DNA of 64,000 nucleotides from contig SVFI01000003.1 in NCBI GenBank assembly GCA_015056905.1, positions 62,001-126,000 of the forward strand. Direction: 5' to 3'. Positions within the stretch are counted from its first letter, which is position 1, and the number at the start of each line of letters is the position of its first letter. Under the pieces are notes generated by a model, which was given only the letters and a program-made list of their open reading frames with translations, was not told the origin of the DNA and made no database searches. Shown one piece after another: positions 30,474 through 40,036 of the stretch. This stretch comes from Lachnospiraceae bacterium. Lineage in GTDB: Bacteria > Bacillota > Clostridia > Lachnospirales > Lachnospiraceae. The translations under genes and the position numbers were made by a program.

Positions 30474-31703
30474 CTACCTCTTTCCATAAATCTCCATCAC
30501 TTCCCAGTCATCTCTTCCCGCATTGTATTCCTGATTACAATAAGGACAATTACGATGTTTCGTTGCATCAAAGCTACCGCCGCAGCCATGGCATGCAACC
30601 TTTACAATCGAGAAATCCGGCTGAACATTCCAGGTCATATTATGACGCATCCGCACGTACATCGTATCATTTTTCTTTCTGCATTTCCCGCGTCTGAAAT
30701 AGGTATTCTTCATATAAATCTTGAGCGTCAGCTCAATGTAGTCTCCTATTTCTTCAATTTTTACCACATTCAATCCGCCGCGATAATCCATATCTACAAT
30801 ATCTGCATAAGCCTCAGCCAACTTATCCCCTCTGTATTGCACAGACTGCGTCGCATCCTTTGCAAAAATTATCATCCGCAAAAGTGATAACGCTTTTCCC
30901 TCGAAATAGTCATAGCTGAAAGCTTCATCATATTTTCGAAGTCCGGAAGTAATCCGTGATTTTGCCCCCATAACTCCGAATGTAACCGGTATGGATTCTG
31001 CAATATTAAAAATAACCGGATAAAACCACAGCATAACTAATAACCAGATAATATATGCGGCCGGAAATGTTCCTCCAAATGTATAAATTCTATCTGTGCC
31101 CGTGCCGTTTATCATCAAATTAACAGTGGAGATAAGCGCCATTACAAGCGCACCCAGCGCTAACTTCCAAAACTTATCAAAAGTTAACTTCTTATCCGGC
31201 ATAGTCTCAAGCATATAAAAATTAGTTACCTTAGGGTACATTTCGGAAACCGTAAAATGCGTTCCGCAATAAGAACATCCCTGTTCTTCCAACAGCTCAA
31301 TCGTTTCTATATTTCCGCAGTTATCACAGACATACGTATCTTTTTTCCAGTCACCTTTATCCTCAACCGGCCATTTTACAAGCTGATAAAGCGGAAGTTC
31401 CATCTTTTCTTTGTAAATAATTTTCCCGTTCTTTTCATAGGTTATTTTTTTCGTTCCGAGCGAGTAATTGAGCCTTTTATTATATGCGTTCAAAAGCTGA
31501 CCGATAGCAAAGTCGCCCACTTTATAAACTTTTCCGTCAATCTTATACTCGAAAGTTCTTTTCAGTTCTTTTTCTTTTAATCTCTGCTCCTGCAGATCAA
31601 GATACGCCCGGATATTCCAATCACCGAGTTTCGGTTCCTCACCTGTTTTTGACCAGCGTGATAACTGACTCGCAAACTTTTCAAAAAGTGTTCTTTCGTC
31701 CAT
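30474..31703 (-). CDS. Membrane protein with Zn-ribbons and a TIM44-like domain
   Basis: CDNCGNIETIELLEEQGCSYCG, CHGCGGSFDATKHRNCPYCN, two TM segments, C-terminal Tim44-like region. Confidence 0.65.
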   Translation of the reverse strand: MDERTLFEKFASQLSRWSKTGEEPKLGDWNIRAYLDLQEQRLKEKELKRTFEYKIDGKVYKVGDFAIGQLLNAYNKRLNYSLGTKKITYEKNGKIIYKEKMELPLYQLVKWPVEDKGDWKKDTYVCDNCGNIETIELLEEQGCSYCGTHFTVSEMYPKVTNFYMLETMPDKKLTFDKFWKLALGALVMALISTVNLMINGTGTDRIYTFGGTFPAAYIIWLLVMLWFYPVIFNIAESIPVTFGVMGAKSRITSGLRKYDEAFSYDYFEGKALSLLRMIIFAKDATQSVQYRGDKLAEAYADIVDMDYRGGLNVVKIEEIGDYIELTLKIYMKNTYFRRGKCRKKNDTMYVRMRHNMTWNVQPDFSIVKVACHGCGGSFDATKHRNCPYCNQEYNAGRDDWEVMEIYGKR

Positions 31704-31742
31704 TATGCAACTCCTATTATGCTTTATGTATATATATCCTTG

Positions 31743-32270
31743 TCATTTCAGGTTCATCATTTTCATCGCTTCTTCCATCGAAACACACTCCGCATATCGT
31801 CTGTTCCAGATGAACTCATTATAATACTTATATGTCTGCTCTGCATTCATAAAATCGTTATCTACCGTACTGTTCGTATATTCCGGAACAATCATATGAA
31901 AACCATGTTCAAATCCGCACTTGATGGTTGCATCGATACAATAATCCGTCTGCAGACCGACTACCATGATATTTTGTTCCATTTTTTCCTGTAAATACTC
32001 CAACAAACCGGTCTCTATAAAAGGACTGTTTACGGTCTTATCATAGATTTTTTCACCATCTTCCGGCGCAAAACCATCATATATTTCAAATCCGTCTACA
32101 CCTTTTGTCAATGCTTCTGCCGGACCGTCGTCGTGTCTGATGTAAATCACTTCAACATTGTTTTGTCTGGCCAGTTTAATCAAACATTTTATACGCTTTT
32201 CAAATTCCTTGAAATTATAAACCGCATCTGTTGTGATTAACTTTTGTGTGTCAACAACTAAAAGTACCAT
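31743..32270 (-). CDS. Cysteine hydrolase / isochorismatase-like protein
   Basis: VLLVVDTQKLI, IRHDDGP, VVGLQTDYCIDAT motif. Confidence 0.9.
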   Translation of the reverse strand: MVLLVVDTQKLITTDAVYNFKEFEKRIKCLIKLARQNNVEVIYIRHDDGPAEALTKGVDGFEIYDGFAPEDGEKIYDKTVNSPFIETGLLEYLQEKMEQNIMVVGLQTDYCIDATIKCGFEHGFHMIVPEYTNSTVDNDFMNAEQTYKYYNEFIWNRRYAECVSMEEAMKMMNLK

Positions 32271-32281
32271 AACGCTCCTCT

Positions 32282-32803
32282 TTATATATTCTCTTTTTCA
32301 ATCCGCACATAATATTTGCTTTCATCCTCATGATGAATGTATCCGCCATTCTTTTGCATAACATGAAGTGATGCCGGATTATCTTTATTCACGCGAAGGT
32401 AAATTTCATCCTCCGGAATGATATCCTTGGCTAACTGCAGCGTCAGACGAAGCCCTTCTGTCGCATATCCGTTTCCACGGTACTTCTCTGCAATAAAATA
32501 TCCGATATGCCCGCTTCCTTCCACTAAACTTTCACATAAATAGTGGCGGACATTAAACTGACCGATAATTTCCTCTTCATCCCACAGAAAAAATATTGTT
32601 TGCGGAACATAGCCTTTTGGTAAATTCTCACCTTTTTCCTGTGCAAGCATAACTTTCAGCGCTTTTTCCTCAAAATCTTCCTCTGAAATACCTAACCATT
32701 CATTGATAAACCCGTTTTCATCTTCCGGAACTTCGGACACAAAGGCATATTCTTTTTCTTTATCTTCTAAATTTACTTTTTTTATATGTAACATTTTTAT
32801 CAC
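32282..32803 (-). CDS. GNAT-family N-acetyltransferase
   Basis: [45 protein letters not shown]. Confidence 0.88.
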   Translation of the reverse strand: MIKMLHIKKVNLEDKEKEYAFVSEVPEDENGFINEWLGISEEDFEEKALKVMLAQEKGENLPKGYVPQTIFFLWDEEEIIGQFNVRHYLCESLVEGSGHIGYFIAEKYRGNGYATEGLRLTLQLAKDIIPEDEIYLRVNKDNPASLHVMQKNGGYIHHEDESKYYVRIEKENI

Positions 32804-33183
32804 TCCGTAATCTCAATGATATTTCCTTCCACTGCGACAATACAACTTTCATAATATCCGTCACCGGTTATTCTCGGACCGCTGACTACCTCATAGCCAT
32901 CCGCCTTTAAACGCTGTGTCAATTCATTCACTGCTTCTTTACTTCCTAAACTGAACGCCACATGTGCATATCCGGTTCTTTCCGCGGCTTTCGGTTCATC
33001 CGTCATGTCAGGTTTACTCATAAGCTCTAACCTCGATCCCTGTTCAAACGTCAGAAAATAAGAACGAAAATCCGTGGTCTGATTGTGATATCCTATATTA
33101 CACGTTGCAGCAAAATATTTTATAAAAAAGTTCTTGGCCTTTTCCAAATCATTCACATACATTGCGATGTGTTCTATGTACAT
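32800..33183 (-). CDS. VOC-family (glyoxalase-like) protein
   Basis: [24 protein letters not shown]..., [55 protein letters not shown]. Confidence 0.9.
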   Translation of the reverse strand: MYIEHIAMYVNDLEKAKNFFIKYFAATCNIGYHNQTTDFRSYFLTFEQGSRLELMSKPDMTDEPKAAERTGYAHVAFSLGSKEAVNELTQRLKADGYEVVSGPRITGDGYYESCIVAVEGNIIEITE

Positions 33184-33193
33184 AGGTACCTCC

Positions 33194-33826
33194 CTAACAC
33201 CTTTTAATCGGATGACGGATTACCGTTTTCCACTTCTCCGGCTCCGCCTTACGCGGATCAGACAGATAAATCTCATGATGAAGTCTTTGCTCATTTATAT
33301 CGTTCTCATACCCGTTTTCCTGTAAATATGCATCCATAAGTGCCACCGTCCCCGGTTCTGTATCATAGGAACCAAGGTGCATCATCTGTACACAAAGTCC
33401 TTCTTCTATCGTCAAAAATTCTGCCGAAGAACAATCCAACTTTTTCTTTTTTGTCGCAGTCTCAACTGCCCAGTCAAAGTCTTCTTTTGTCACAAATTCC
33501 GGCAAACGGATAACAGAAATCCAATGAAATGTTGACTTGTTCGAATAATCAACACCGGTTATCCCCTCCTGCCACCAGAAACCTTCAAGCGGCGGAACCA
33601 CATATTCATAAAATCCCTTGATTTTATAATCTGTCTTATAACTCATTTTCAGCGTATATGCAACTGCATATAGTACTCCGATTGCCTGCTTGTATGCACC
33701 GCCTTCCTCATTCGGATCGCCCGTTCCGCGGACAGCAATATAGTTAGCCTTCGGTACTTCGACGATAGCAGGTTTATTTTTCGGCATATAGAATTCTTTG
33801 TATTCTTTCTTAAAATCAAACGGCAT
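33194..33826 (-). CDS. GyrI-like small-molecule-binding domain protein
   Basis: [58 protein letters not shown]. Confidence 0.85.
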   Translation of the reverse strand: MPFDFKKEYKEFYMPKNKPAIVEVPKANYIAVRGTGDPNEEGGAYKQAIGVLYAVAYTLKMSYKTDYKIKGFYEYVVPPLEGFWWQEGITGVDYSNKSTFHWISVIRLPEFVTKEDFDWAVETATKKKKLDCSSAEFLTIEEGLCVQMMHLGSYDTEPGTVALMDAYLQENGYENDINEQRLHHEIYLSDPRKAEPEKWKTVIRHPIKRC

Positions 33827-34751
33827 ATTCTAAAATTTTCCTCTCAATTTCTTTAATAATTTTTATAAATTCATCATCTGATTTTCCGGTCGGGTCTTCT
33901 AATCCCCAATCATCATCAAATCCTCTGCCTATCAAAGGGCAACTGACATTGCATCCCATGGAAATCGCAATATCCGGCTCCGGAATATCTGAAATCAGCT
34001 TCGAATATTGGCTTTTCTCCATATCAATACCGTACATATCCTTCATAATTCTGACTGCGTCTTGATTTATCTGCGGTTTTGTTTCACTTCCCGCAGAAAA
34101 AGACTCAAACTTATCTGACAGATATTTTTTCCCGAGAGCCTCTGCAATCTGGCTTCGACAGGAATTATGAACACAGATAAACGCAATTTTCTTTTTATAA
34201 AACGGACATCTTTGACGGATACACTGCTCATTTTGCATGCTGTATGTACATTTTACTTCACTTTTCTCAAGACATACATCGTAATTAGCATTGATATATT
34301 CCACCGCTTCGTCAAGTACCAAAAACGCATCTCGCTTGCAGCATCTCGGACCGCCTACATCTGCAAGTTTGCCGAGGGCCGCTGATGTAAAATGCATGTG
34401 ATTTCCCCAGGAAGCATCCGCTGATAAAGGTCCGGTTCCGTCAATGACAGAAAGTGATGCTCCGATTGAAGTAACTGCTCCGCAAACACCCCATTGTCCG
34501 CAAGTTGCACCCGGCATCTGCATTCCACGACGCACAAGTTCTTCCAAACTCTTTGAAAGGTTGATATTCCCGCCTGCATTATAAAAAGCCGTAAGAAGCG
34601 CAGCTCCGTCCAAAACATGATGCTCCGGTCCATGCATACGGACAAAGTCCTTTTGAGCAATCTTATAAAAAATATCGAACGGATTTTTACTGTTTATTTG
34701 TAAGCACTCGCTTACGATTGCGTCACATCTTTGTTGTAATGTGTATTCCAT
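33816..34751 (-). CDS. Fusion protein: N-terminal DUF5714-like domain plus C-terminal low-MW phosphatase/ArsC-type arsenate reductase domain
   Basis: N-term ATCGQWGVCGAVTSIGASLS; C-term IAFICVHNSCRSQIAEALGKKYL (CX5R), ISMGCNVSCPLI, DWGLEDPTGKSDDEF. Confidence 0.85.
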   Translation of the reverse strand: MEYTLQQRCDAIVSECLQINSKNPFDIFYKIAQKDFVRMHGPEHHVLDGAALLTAFYNAGGNINLSKSLEELVRRGMQMPGATCGQWGVCGAVTSIGASLSVIDGTGPLSADASWGNHMHFTSAALGKLADVGGPRCCKRDAFLVLDEAVEYINANYDVCLEKSEVKCTYSMQNEQCIRQRCPFYKKKIAFICVHNSCRSQIAEALGKKYLSDKFESFSAGSETKPQINQDAVRIMKDMYGIDMEKSQYSKLISDIPEPDIAISMGCNVSCPLIGRGFDDDWGLEDPTGKSDDEFIKIIKEIERKILEYAV

Positions 34752-34757
34752 TTATCT

Positions 34758-35633
34758 TTATTCTCCTACTTCATATAGTTCGATAAATTCATCTATAAGC
34801 TTAAACATCCAATCACGGACATTCGAAAACTCATAGCCGAGCATCTTCGCCTTATCTGTATTAATGCTGTAATCCACGGTTCCGTTATATGGCGACGGTT
34901 CTCCGTCCGCATTGACAATTGCCGCTTTTCCGGTCTTTTTTTCCACATAATCAAGTATTTCCCGAATTGAAATCGTGCCATCCGAACAACCGTTAACTGC
35001 ACCGGTCATTTTATTTTCTGTTAAAAAAGCGAGAAACTGTCCGGCTTCATCAGAGCGGATAAAACTCATCTGTGCATCAAGATTGTCAATATACATCGGA
35101 GTACCTTTTATGACATGTTCCACATAAAACAGAAGACGTTTCGTATAATCATCTGTTCCGACTACAAACGGGTATCTGACCGCCAACCACTTTTTATCAC
35201 CATACTCCTGCCATAGCGCATACTCTGCCTGACGTTTTACCTCTGCATAAGAATCGTCCGCACGGTTGCACCACTTAAGCATTCCTGCATTACCGTCAAA
35301 CTCATTCTCTTTAACACCCATATGGTCTAAATTGTACACTGCAGTGCTTGACATATAAATCAGCCGGTCACAGGAAACGGAATCCATCAAATACTTGATA
35401 TCATTCGAACAATAAGCTATCTTATCAATCGCAACATCAAAATGTCTGCCCTCTAATGCACTTTTCATACTTTTCGGCTTTGAGTGTTCAAGTAAGATAC
35501 GGCCGACTTTATCACCGAACGGATCTTTTGCCTGCCCCCTTGTTGCAATGGTCACATCATGTCCTTTTTCAAGCAATGCGTGAATCATATGAATTCCGAA
35601 AAACTTCGTTCCGCCGATTACCAAGATTTTCAT
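34758..35633 (-). CDS. NAD-dependent epimerase/dehydratase family protein
   Basis: ILVIGGTKFFGIHMIHALLEKGHDVTIATRG. Confidence 0.88.
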   Translation of the reverse strand: MKILVIGGTKFFGIHMIHALLEKGHDVTIATRGQAKDPFGDKVGRILLEHSKPKSMKSALEGRHFDVAIDKIAYCSNDIKYLMDSVSCDRLIYMSSTAVYNLDHMGVKENEFDGNAGMLKWCNRADDSYAEVKRQAEYALWQEYGDKKWLAVRYPFVVGTDDYTKRLLFYVEHVIKGTPMYIDNLDAQMSFIRSDEAGQFLAFLTENKMTGAVNGCSDGTISIREILDYVEKKTGKAAIVNADGEPSPYNGTVDYSINTDKAKMLGYEFSNVRDWMFKLIDEFIELYEVGE

Positions 35634-35642
35634 TTCGTCCTC

Positions 35643-36176
35643 CTAGACTGACAATGTCTTGTATTGCTTTTGCATCTTTTCTTTTAAAAAGCCGGTAAAT
35701 GCAGCGAGCTCCTCCTGCTGAATGTCTTTCTTCCGGATTAAAGACGCCTGATTGGAAGAAGTATATACTGCAAAAAACTCTTTTGTCTCCATAATTTCAT
35801 AAATCTGATCATAGCGCAACTGTCCGGATGACTTTGTTACCGGCATTTCCATCAAAATATGGTCCTCATAAAAATACAGATGACTTTCTGCACCGAACCC
35901 TACTGCCTTATCCGTTTTCGCACGCTGTTTATTCAGCTTATTGATTTTATAACACTGAATACCGACAATCATAAGGAAATAGCACACTGCAATTAAAGCC
36001 ACCATTCCTACCGTCACACACTCCAAAATCCAGCTGACCGCAAGCCCTGCCAGGACGCTCATTACAGCAGTTACAATTAAACCTGTTTTTCTCTTAACAA
36101 ACGTCGTAATATATATAAATTTCTTATGGTCTTCCTGCTCCATTTTCGTCACAATATAAAACTTTTCCTGCTCCAT
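35643..36176 (-). CDS. YcxB-like membrane protein
   Basis: Two TM segments then ESHLYFYEDHILMEMPVTKSSGQLRYDQIYEIMETKEFFAVYTSSNQASLIRK. Confidence 0.7.
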   Translation of the reverse strand: MEQEKFYIVTKMEQEDHKKFIYITTFVKRKTGLIVTAVMSVLAGLAVSWILECVTVGMVALIAVCYFLMIVGIQCYKINKLNKQRAKTDKAVGFGAESHLYFYEDHILMEMPVTKSSGQLRYDQIYEIMETKEFFAVYTSSNQASLIRKKDIQQEELAAFTGFLKEKMQKQYKTLSV

Positions 36177-36179
36177 AGC

Positions 36180-36662
36180 CTATGACTCCTTTACCCTTTT
36201 TCCGCACATATGCTCCGGTTTCAGTTTCAAAAGAAGAGTCTCCTTCGCATAAAGCTCAATCTCTTTTTGAATATACATCTCATCCTGCGTAAACTTGTGA
36301 CTAAGCTTTGCTGAAATATCAGTGATTGTCTCCAAATCATCGATTACCTCAAGCTTACCAAATACAATTACACTGTTTACATGAAGCGCCCAATCTCCGT
36401 CCGTCGCAATCCCCTTATCATACACACAAAACGAGACTTTATCATGCTTTTGAATCGCATCCAATCTATGTCCATTTTTTCCGCAGTGAAAATAAATACA
36501 CCCATCCTCTTCATTGTAAAAATGATTCATAGGCATTCCGTAAGGATAATCATCATCACCGAGCACGGACAACACACCTCTCGTTTCCTCTTTCAAAAGT
36601 TTCACGCATTCCGCCTCAGAAATTTCCTTGTTTTTTCTTGCAAGTTCTCTGAACATGATCAT
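36180..36662 (-). CDS. Pyridoxamine 5'-phosphate oxidase-family (FMN-binding split barrel) protein
   Basis: RGVLSVLGDDDYPYGMPMNHFYNEEDGCIYFHCGKNGHRLDAIQKHDKVSF. Confidence 0.9.
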   Translation of the reverse strand: MIMFRELARKNKEISEAECVKLLKEETRGVLSVLGDDDYPYGMPMNHFYNEEDGCIYFHCGKNGHRLDAIQKHDKVSFCVYDKGIATDGDWALHVNSVIVFGKLEVIDDLETITDISAKLSHKFTQDEMYIQKEIELYAKETLLLKLKPEHMCGKRVKES

Positions 36663-37327
36663 TTACCCCTTTTCGCCATATCATAGCTTTCATCTATACG
36701 TCGAAACAACTCTTCATCTGATATTGAATCGTCCAAAATAATCGTATACCAGTACTTTTTATTCATATGCCATCCCGGATAGTAACCATCTTTTTGCAAA
36801 AGTTCCTCCACCCGCTCCGTTTTCGCATGTAAATCAACAACTTCAACTATCTCATCTGACATTAGTCCCAGCTTACTTTTCGAAATAGTTAATACTGCGC
36901 CATACCACTTCATGGTATCTTTCCGACGCCAAACTGCATTGCTCGGTGAAGTTTCCCATAAAAACTCCAGTTCATCTCTATATTTACTGCGCACATAATC
37001 TATCAGTCTTTTTGTCTGATTGTACTTAAAAATGTCAACATCATAACAACAATTTGCAACTTCCTTAAGCACTGTTTCACAAGATTCTCTTATCTCTCCA
37101 ACAAACGTTCCGGTTGCACCTGTCTTATACAGCACATACTCATCACCCGTATTTTTATCAAAAACTCCCGTATCTACCGTTCCTTCACACGATATGCAAA
37201 TTTGCAGTTCAAACTGTCCGTCCAATATATCGGTTATATAGAAGTAACTATTGTTTTTCTGCGAAAATCCATAGGATTTCAGTTTCTCATTATTTACTTT
37301 CTTCCTCTGAAATAATGCCTCAAACAT
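36659..37327 (-). CDS. MmcQ/YjbR-like protein
   Basis: C-terminal SNAVWRRKDTMKWYGAVLTI...VDLHAKTERVEELLQKDGYYPGWHMNKKYWYTIILDDSISDEELFRRIDESYDM. Confidence 0.8.
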   Translation of the reverse strand: MFEALFQRKKVNNEKLKSYGFSQKNNSYFYITDILDGQFELQICISCEGTVDTGVFDKNTGDEYVLYKTGATGTFVGEIRESCETVLKEVANCCYDVDIFKYNQTKRLIDYVRSKYRDELEFLWETSPSNAVWRRKDTMKWYGAVLTISKSKLGLMSDEIVEVVDLHAKTERVEELLQKDGYYPGWHMNKKYWYTIILDDSISDEELFRRIDESYDMAKRGK

Positions 37328-37343
37328 GTGGAATTCCTCTCAA

Positions 37344-37859
37344 TTACAAACGCACCAAATACATATCCGCCCATTTTTCTTCCGCAATAAAACTGCGGTA
37401 AGCTACACCTCCTGCGTTTACAATCGTCTTTACGGACGGCTCATTATCACGATGCACTGCCATATGCAGTTCTTTCATTCCTGCCTGACGTGCAATTTCC
37501 CTGACCTGACAGAACATCTCTGTCGCATATCCCTTTCTGCGCTCCGAAGGCTTCACGCTATATCCGACATTACCGAAGTCCTGTAAAAAGTCATTCAGCG
37601 AGTGGCGCAGATCAATAATTCCCACAATTTTGTCATTTTCATCTACCGCAAAATAAGTATCCGTCACCACCCACGCAGGATTAACGGTTTCCGGCGAAGT
37701 ATTGGCAGTGATACTTTGCACCCACTGTGCATAGTCTTCTGTCTGGTCCAAAAGTTCGCTTCCGCTGATTTCATGCTCACCTGCGTCAAAATGTGACTGG
37801 CGGTAAGCCAATGCTTCCTCTTTCATTTCTAATGTCGGTCTGACTAACTTAATCTTCAT
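37344..37859 (-). CDS. GNAT-family N-acetyltransferase
   Basis: VGIIDLRHSLNDFLQDFGNVGYSVKPSERRKGYATEM. Confidence 0.9.
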   Translation of the reverse strand: MKIKLVRPTLEMKEEALAYRQSHFDAGEHEISGSELLDQTEDYAQWVQSITANTSPETVNPAWVVTDTYFAVDENDKIVGIIDLRHSLNDFLQDFGNVGYSVKPSERRKGYATEMFCQVREIARQAGMKELHMAVHRDNEPSVKTIVNAGGVAYRSFIAEEKWADMYLVRL

Positions 37860-38467
37860 TCTTCCTCATCCGCCTTTTGTCCGTCATGTGTTTTCCACAT
37901 GCATTCTGTTATTTTAAACTCCGAAAAGGTATCTTTAAAAGAGGAATCCTCCGGACTGCATGCATAAATACCGAACCGGATTTTCCCCTTTCCGTTCCAC
38001 ATGTGACAAATACGCATCTGGCTGTAATTTACCCCGTCCGAAGAACATTCAATACAATAGTCATCTTCCCTGCGGCTAAAGCGGTACCACATCGATTTTA
38101 CCGACGCATCGATAGCCGTCGTCGCCCAATCGGAATAACCGTTGTTCGTCACAACACTTCCCAAGTGCTGAAATTCCTCATTTTCATATTCTATCGACCC
38201 TTTTAACCAGTTATCACTGTCCAAATACATAACTACTCCGCACTGGTCAAATCGATGCTTACTATCAAATTCTGTTTTTACAACAAAAGAGAAATAAGCT
38301 TCTTCTGTCTCCATTTGCAGCACCGGCGCATTATCATTCCGAAAATGGTAATAAGTTCTTTGCCATAAATCCGTATAAGGTTTTGTTATAATTTCAATCT
38401 TATCTTCCGAAATACTGTAAGTTTCCGGTTCTCTTGTCCATTCTAATTTGCTGACATCAAATTTCAT
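37856..38467 (-). CDS. DUF1349-like (concanavalin-like fold) protein
   Basis: QCGVVMYLDSDNWLKGSIEYENEEFQHLGSVVTNNGYSDWATT. Confidence 0.8.
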   Translation of the reverse strand: MKFDVSKLEWTREPETYSISEDKIEIITKPYTDLWQRTYYHFRNDNAPVLQMETEEAYFSFVVKTEFDSKHRFDQCGVVMYLDSDNWLKGSIEYENEEFQHLGSVVTNNGYSDWATTAIDASVKSMWYRFSRREDDYCIECSSDGVNYSQMRICHMWNGKGKIRFGIYACSPEDSSFKDTFSEFKITECMWKTHDGQKADEEE

Positions 38468-39261
38468 TCTGCTTCCTCGCTGCTTTCTTTATAAAAGTTT
38501 CCATCCACGCAGTTGCATGTAAACTCCGTCTTATCTTTATTTAAATAAAAAGAATATAGCATACTATAACCTCGCGCTTCTTCGATCTCTATACATAGCG
38601 GTTCCGCCTCTTCGTCTAAGCTTATCGAGTACCCGTTAATCGTTTGAGACAAATCCCAGCCGTCTTCGCTGTATTTGTAAATTTCCATCGAGAGTTTATC
38701 ACTGTCTGCAAAAACAATCCGGGTCAGCCCGTCCTCACTGTCCCATTCACCTTCCAGCATCGCATAAGCCCTCGCCTGCTCTGCCTTGCGCTCCTCTTGT
38801 AACTGCTTTTGTTTCTCTTTTTCCGCCTCGGTATAAAATGCCTCTTTATCCCCGGACACAAAATAACCGTAATCATCCGCCCAGTCTCCCTGCAGCATCG
38901 CATAAGCATCCGAATCCAGATAGCGGATCTGGTAATACAAATAATGATTTACTGTAATCTTCATTCCGCTGATGTTATCCGGCTGTGAAGAATAAACTGT
39001 AAGCACGTCCTCTTTTGCCTCAAATGCTACATCATCTGCAATATACTCAAACTCCGCATTATAACAGGATACCTCTTCCACTTCGGAAAATGCCCCCTTG
39101 GAAAAACACACAACTATTTTGTCATCATATACTTTTGTTTTCTCAATCGAAACCGCAAGTTCATCCTGCGTTTCGTATGTATAAGTTTCCTTGGGCAAAC
39201 CACTGCATGCAGTCAACAAACAAGATACCAGCAGTAACCCAAAGCTAATTATTTTCTTCAT
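38464..39261 (-). CDS. Putative lipoprotein
   Basis: MKKIISFGLLLVSCLLTACSG lipobox. Confidence 0.75.
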   Translation of the reverse strand: MKKIISFGLLLVSCLLTACSGLPKETYTYETQDELAVSIEKTKVYDDKIVVCFSKGAFSEVEEVSCYNAEFEYIADDVAFEAKEDVLTVYSSQPDNISGMKITVNHYLYYQIRYLDSDAYAMLQGDWADDYGYFVSGDKEAFYTEAEKEKQKQLQEERKAEQARAYAMLEGEWDSEDGLTRIVFADSDKLSMEIYKYSEDGWDLSQTINGYSISLDEEAEPLCIEIEEARGYSMLYSFYLNKDKTEFTCNCVDGNFYKESSEEAE

Positions 39262-39742
39262 TGACTCTCCTCTCCATCGGCCAAACAGAAAAAATCCATA
39301 TGAAAAATGCCAATATTCCTGTCATTATCAAAAGATATAGTAAATTTGTAAAACGCATGATAAGAAATCCGCCAAGCAGCGAACATACACAAAATACGAT
39401 CCACATGTATTTTGCTGTTTTATATTCTTCCACGGCTATCGCAGAAGTTTTCCGTATCGCAATACATCTCCACGGCACCAGAAGAATCAATGCAATCAAG
39501 AGCATTGCCCCAACAGAAAGTATCATGGTCAAAAATGAAACCAAACCATTCGTTCCCGCCACAAATAAATTTGCAATCCCGGCAAATTCCGAACCATCCA
39601 CCTGCATACTGTCCACATAGTCAATCTGCGGTGTCTGCATACGTATTTCCCATGCATAGGCAAGTGTCCCGTACAAAAGATATAAGACAATAACTGTCAA
39701 AGTAATTACTCTGGCTTTTTGTTTTCCTGTCAACTTCTTCAT
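39245..39742 (-). CDS. Integral membrane protein, unknown
   Basis: Start MKKLTGKQKARVITLTVIVLY, multiple TM; ATGA-type overlap with upstream gene. Confidence 0.6.
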   Translation of the reverse strand: MKKLTGKQKARVITLTVIVLYLLYGTLAYAWEIRMQTPQIDYVDSMQVDGSEFAGIANLFVAGTNGLVSFLTMILSVGAMLLIALILLVPWRCIAIRKTSAIAVEEYKTAKYMWIVFCVCSLLGGFLIMRFTNLLYLLIMTGILAFFIWIFSVWPMERRVNEENN

Positions 39743-40032
39743 TTTATCTTCCCTAATTTTTTCCATCTGATAAATAACAATATAATACCTAAAACAAACA
39801 GCGGAAAATATATCATCCGATAATCCGTCACATACAATGTACATACATAGGATTCGCCCATCGGATAATAGTAAATCTCTATTTCATCTCCGACAGACGC
39901 ATTTTTAAGTTCCGGCCAGTTGTTCTGATATCGTTTCTCCCCTACATAAAATTCAAGCACCGGCCACTGCTCTGCGCCACCGCCATTTCTCACTTCTTCA
40001 TATCGAACATCACAAAATTCTGATAAGTACAT
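39739..40032 (-). CDS. Small DUF3592-like membrane protein
   Basis: EFYVGEKRYQNNWPELKNASVGDEIEIYYYP...YFPLFVLGIILLFIRW. Confidence 0.55.
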   Translation of the reverse strand: MYLSEFCDVRYEEVRNGGGAEQWPVLEFYVGEKRYQNNWPELKNASVGDEIEIYYYPMGESYVCTLYVTDYRMIYFPLFVLGIILLFIRWKKLGKIK

Positions 40033-40036
40033 ATTT

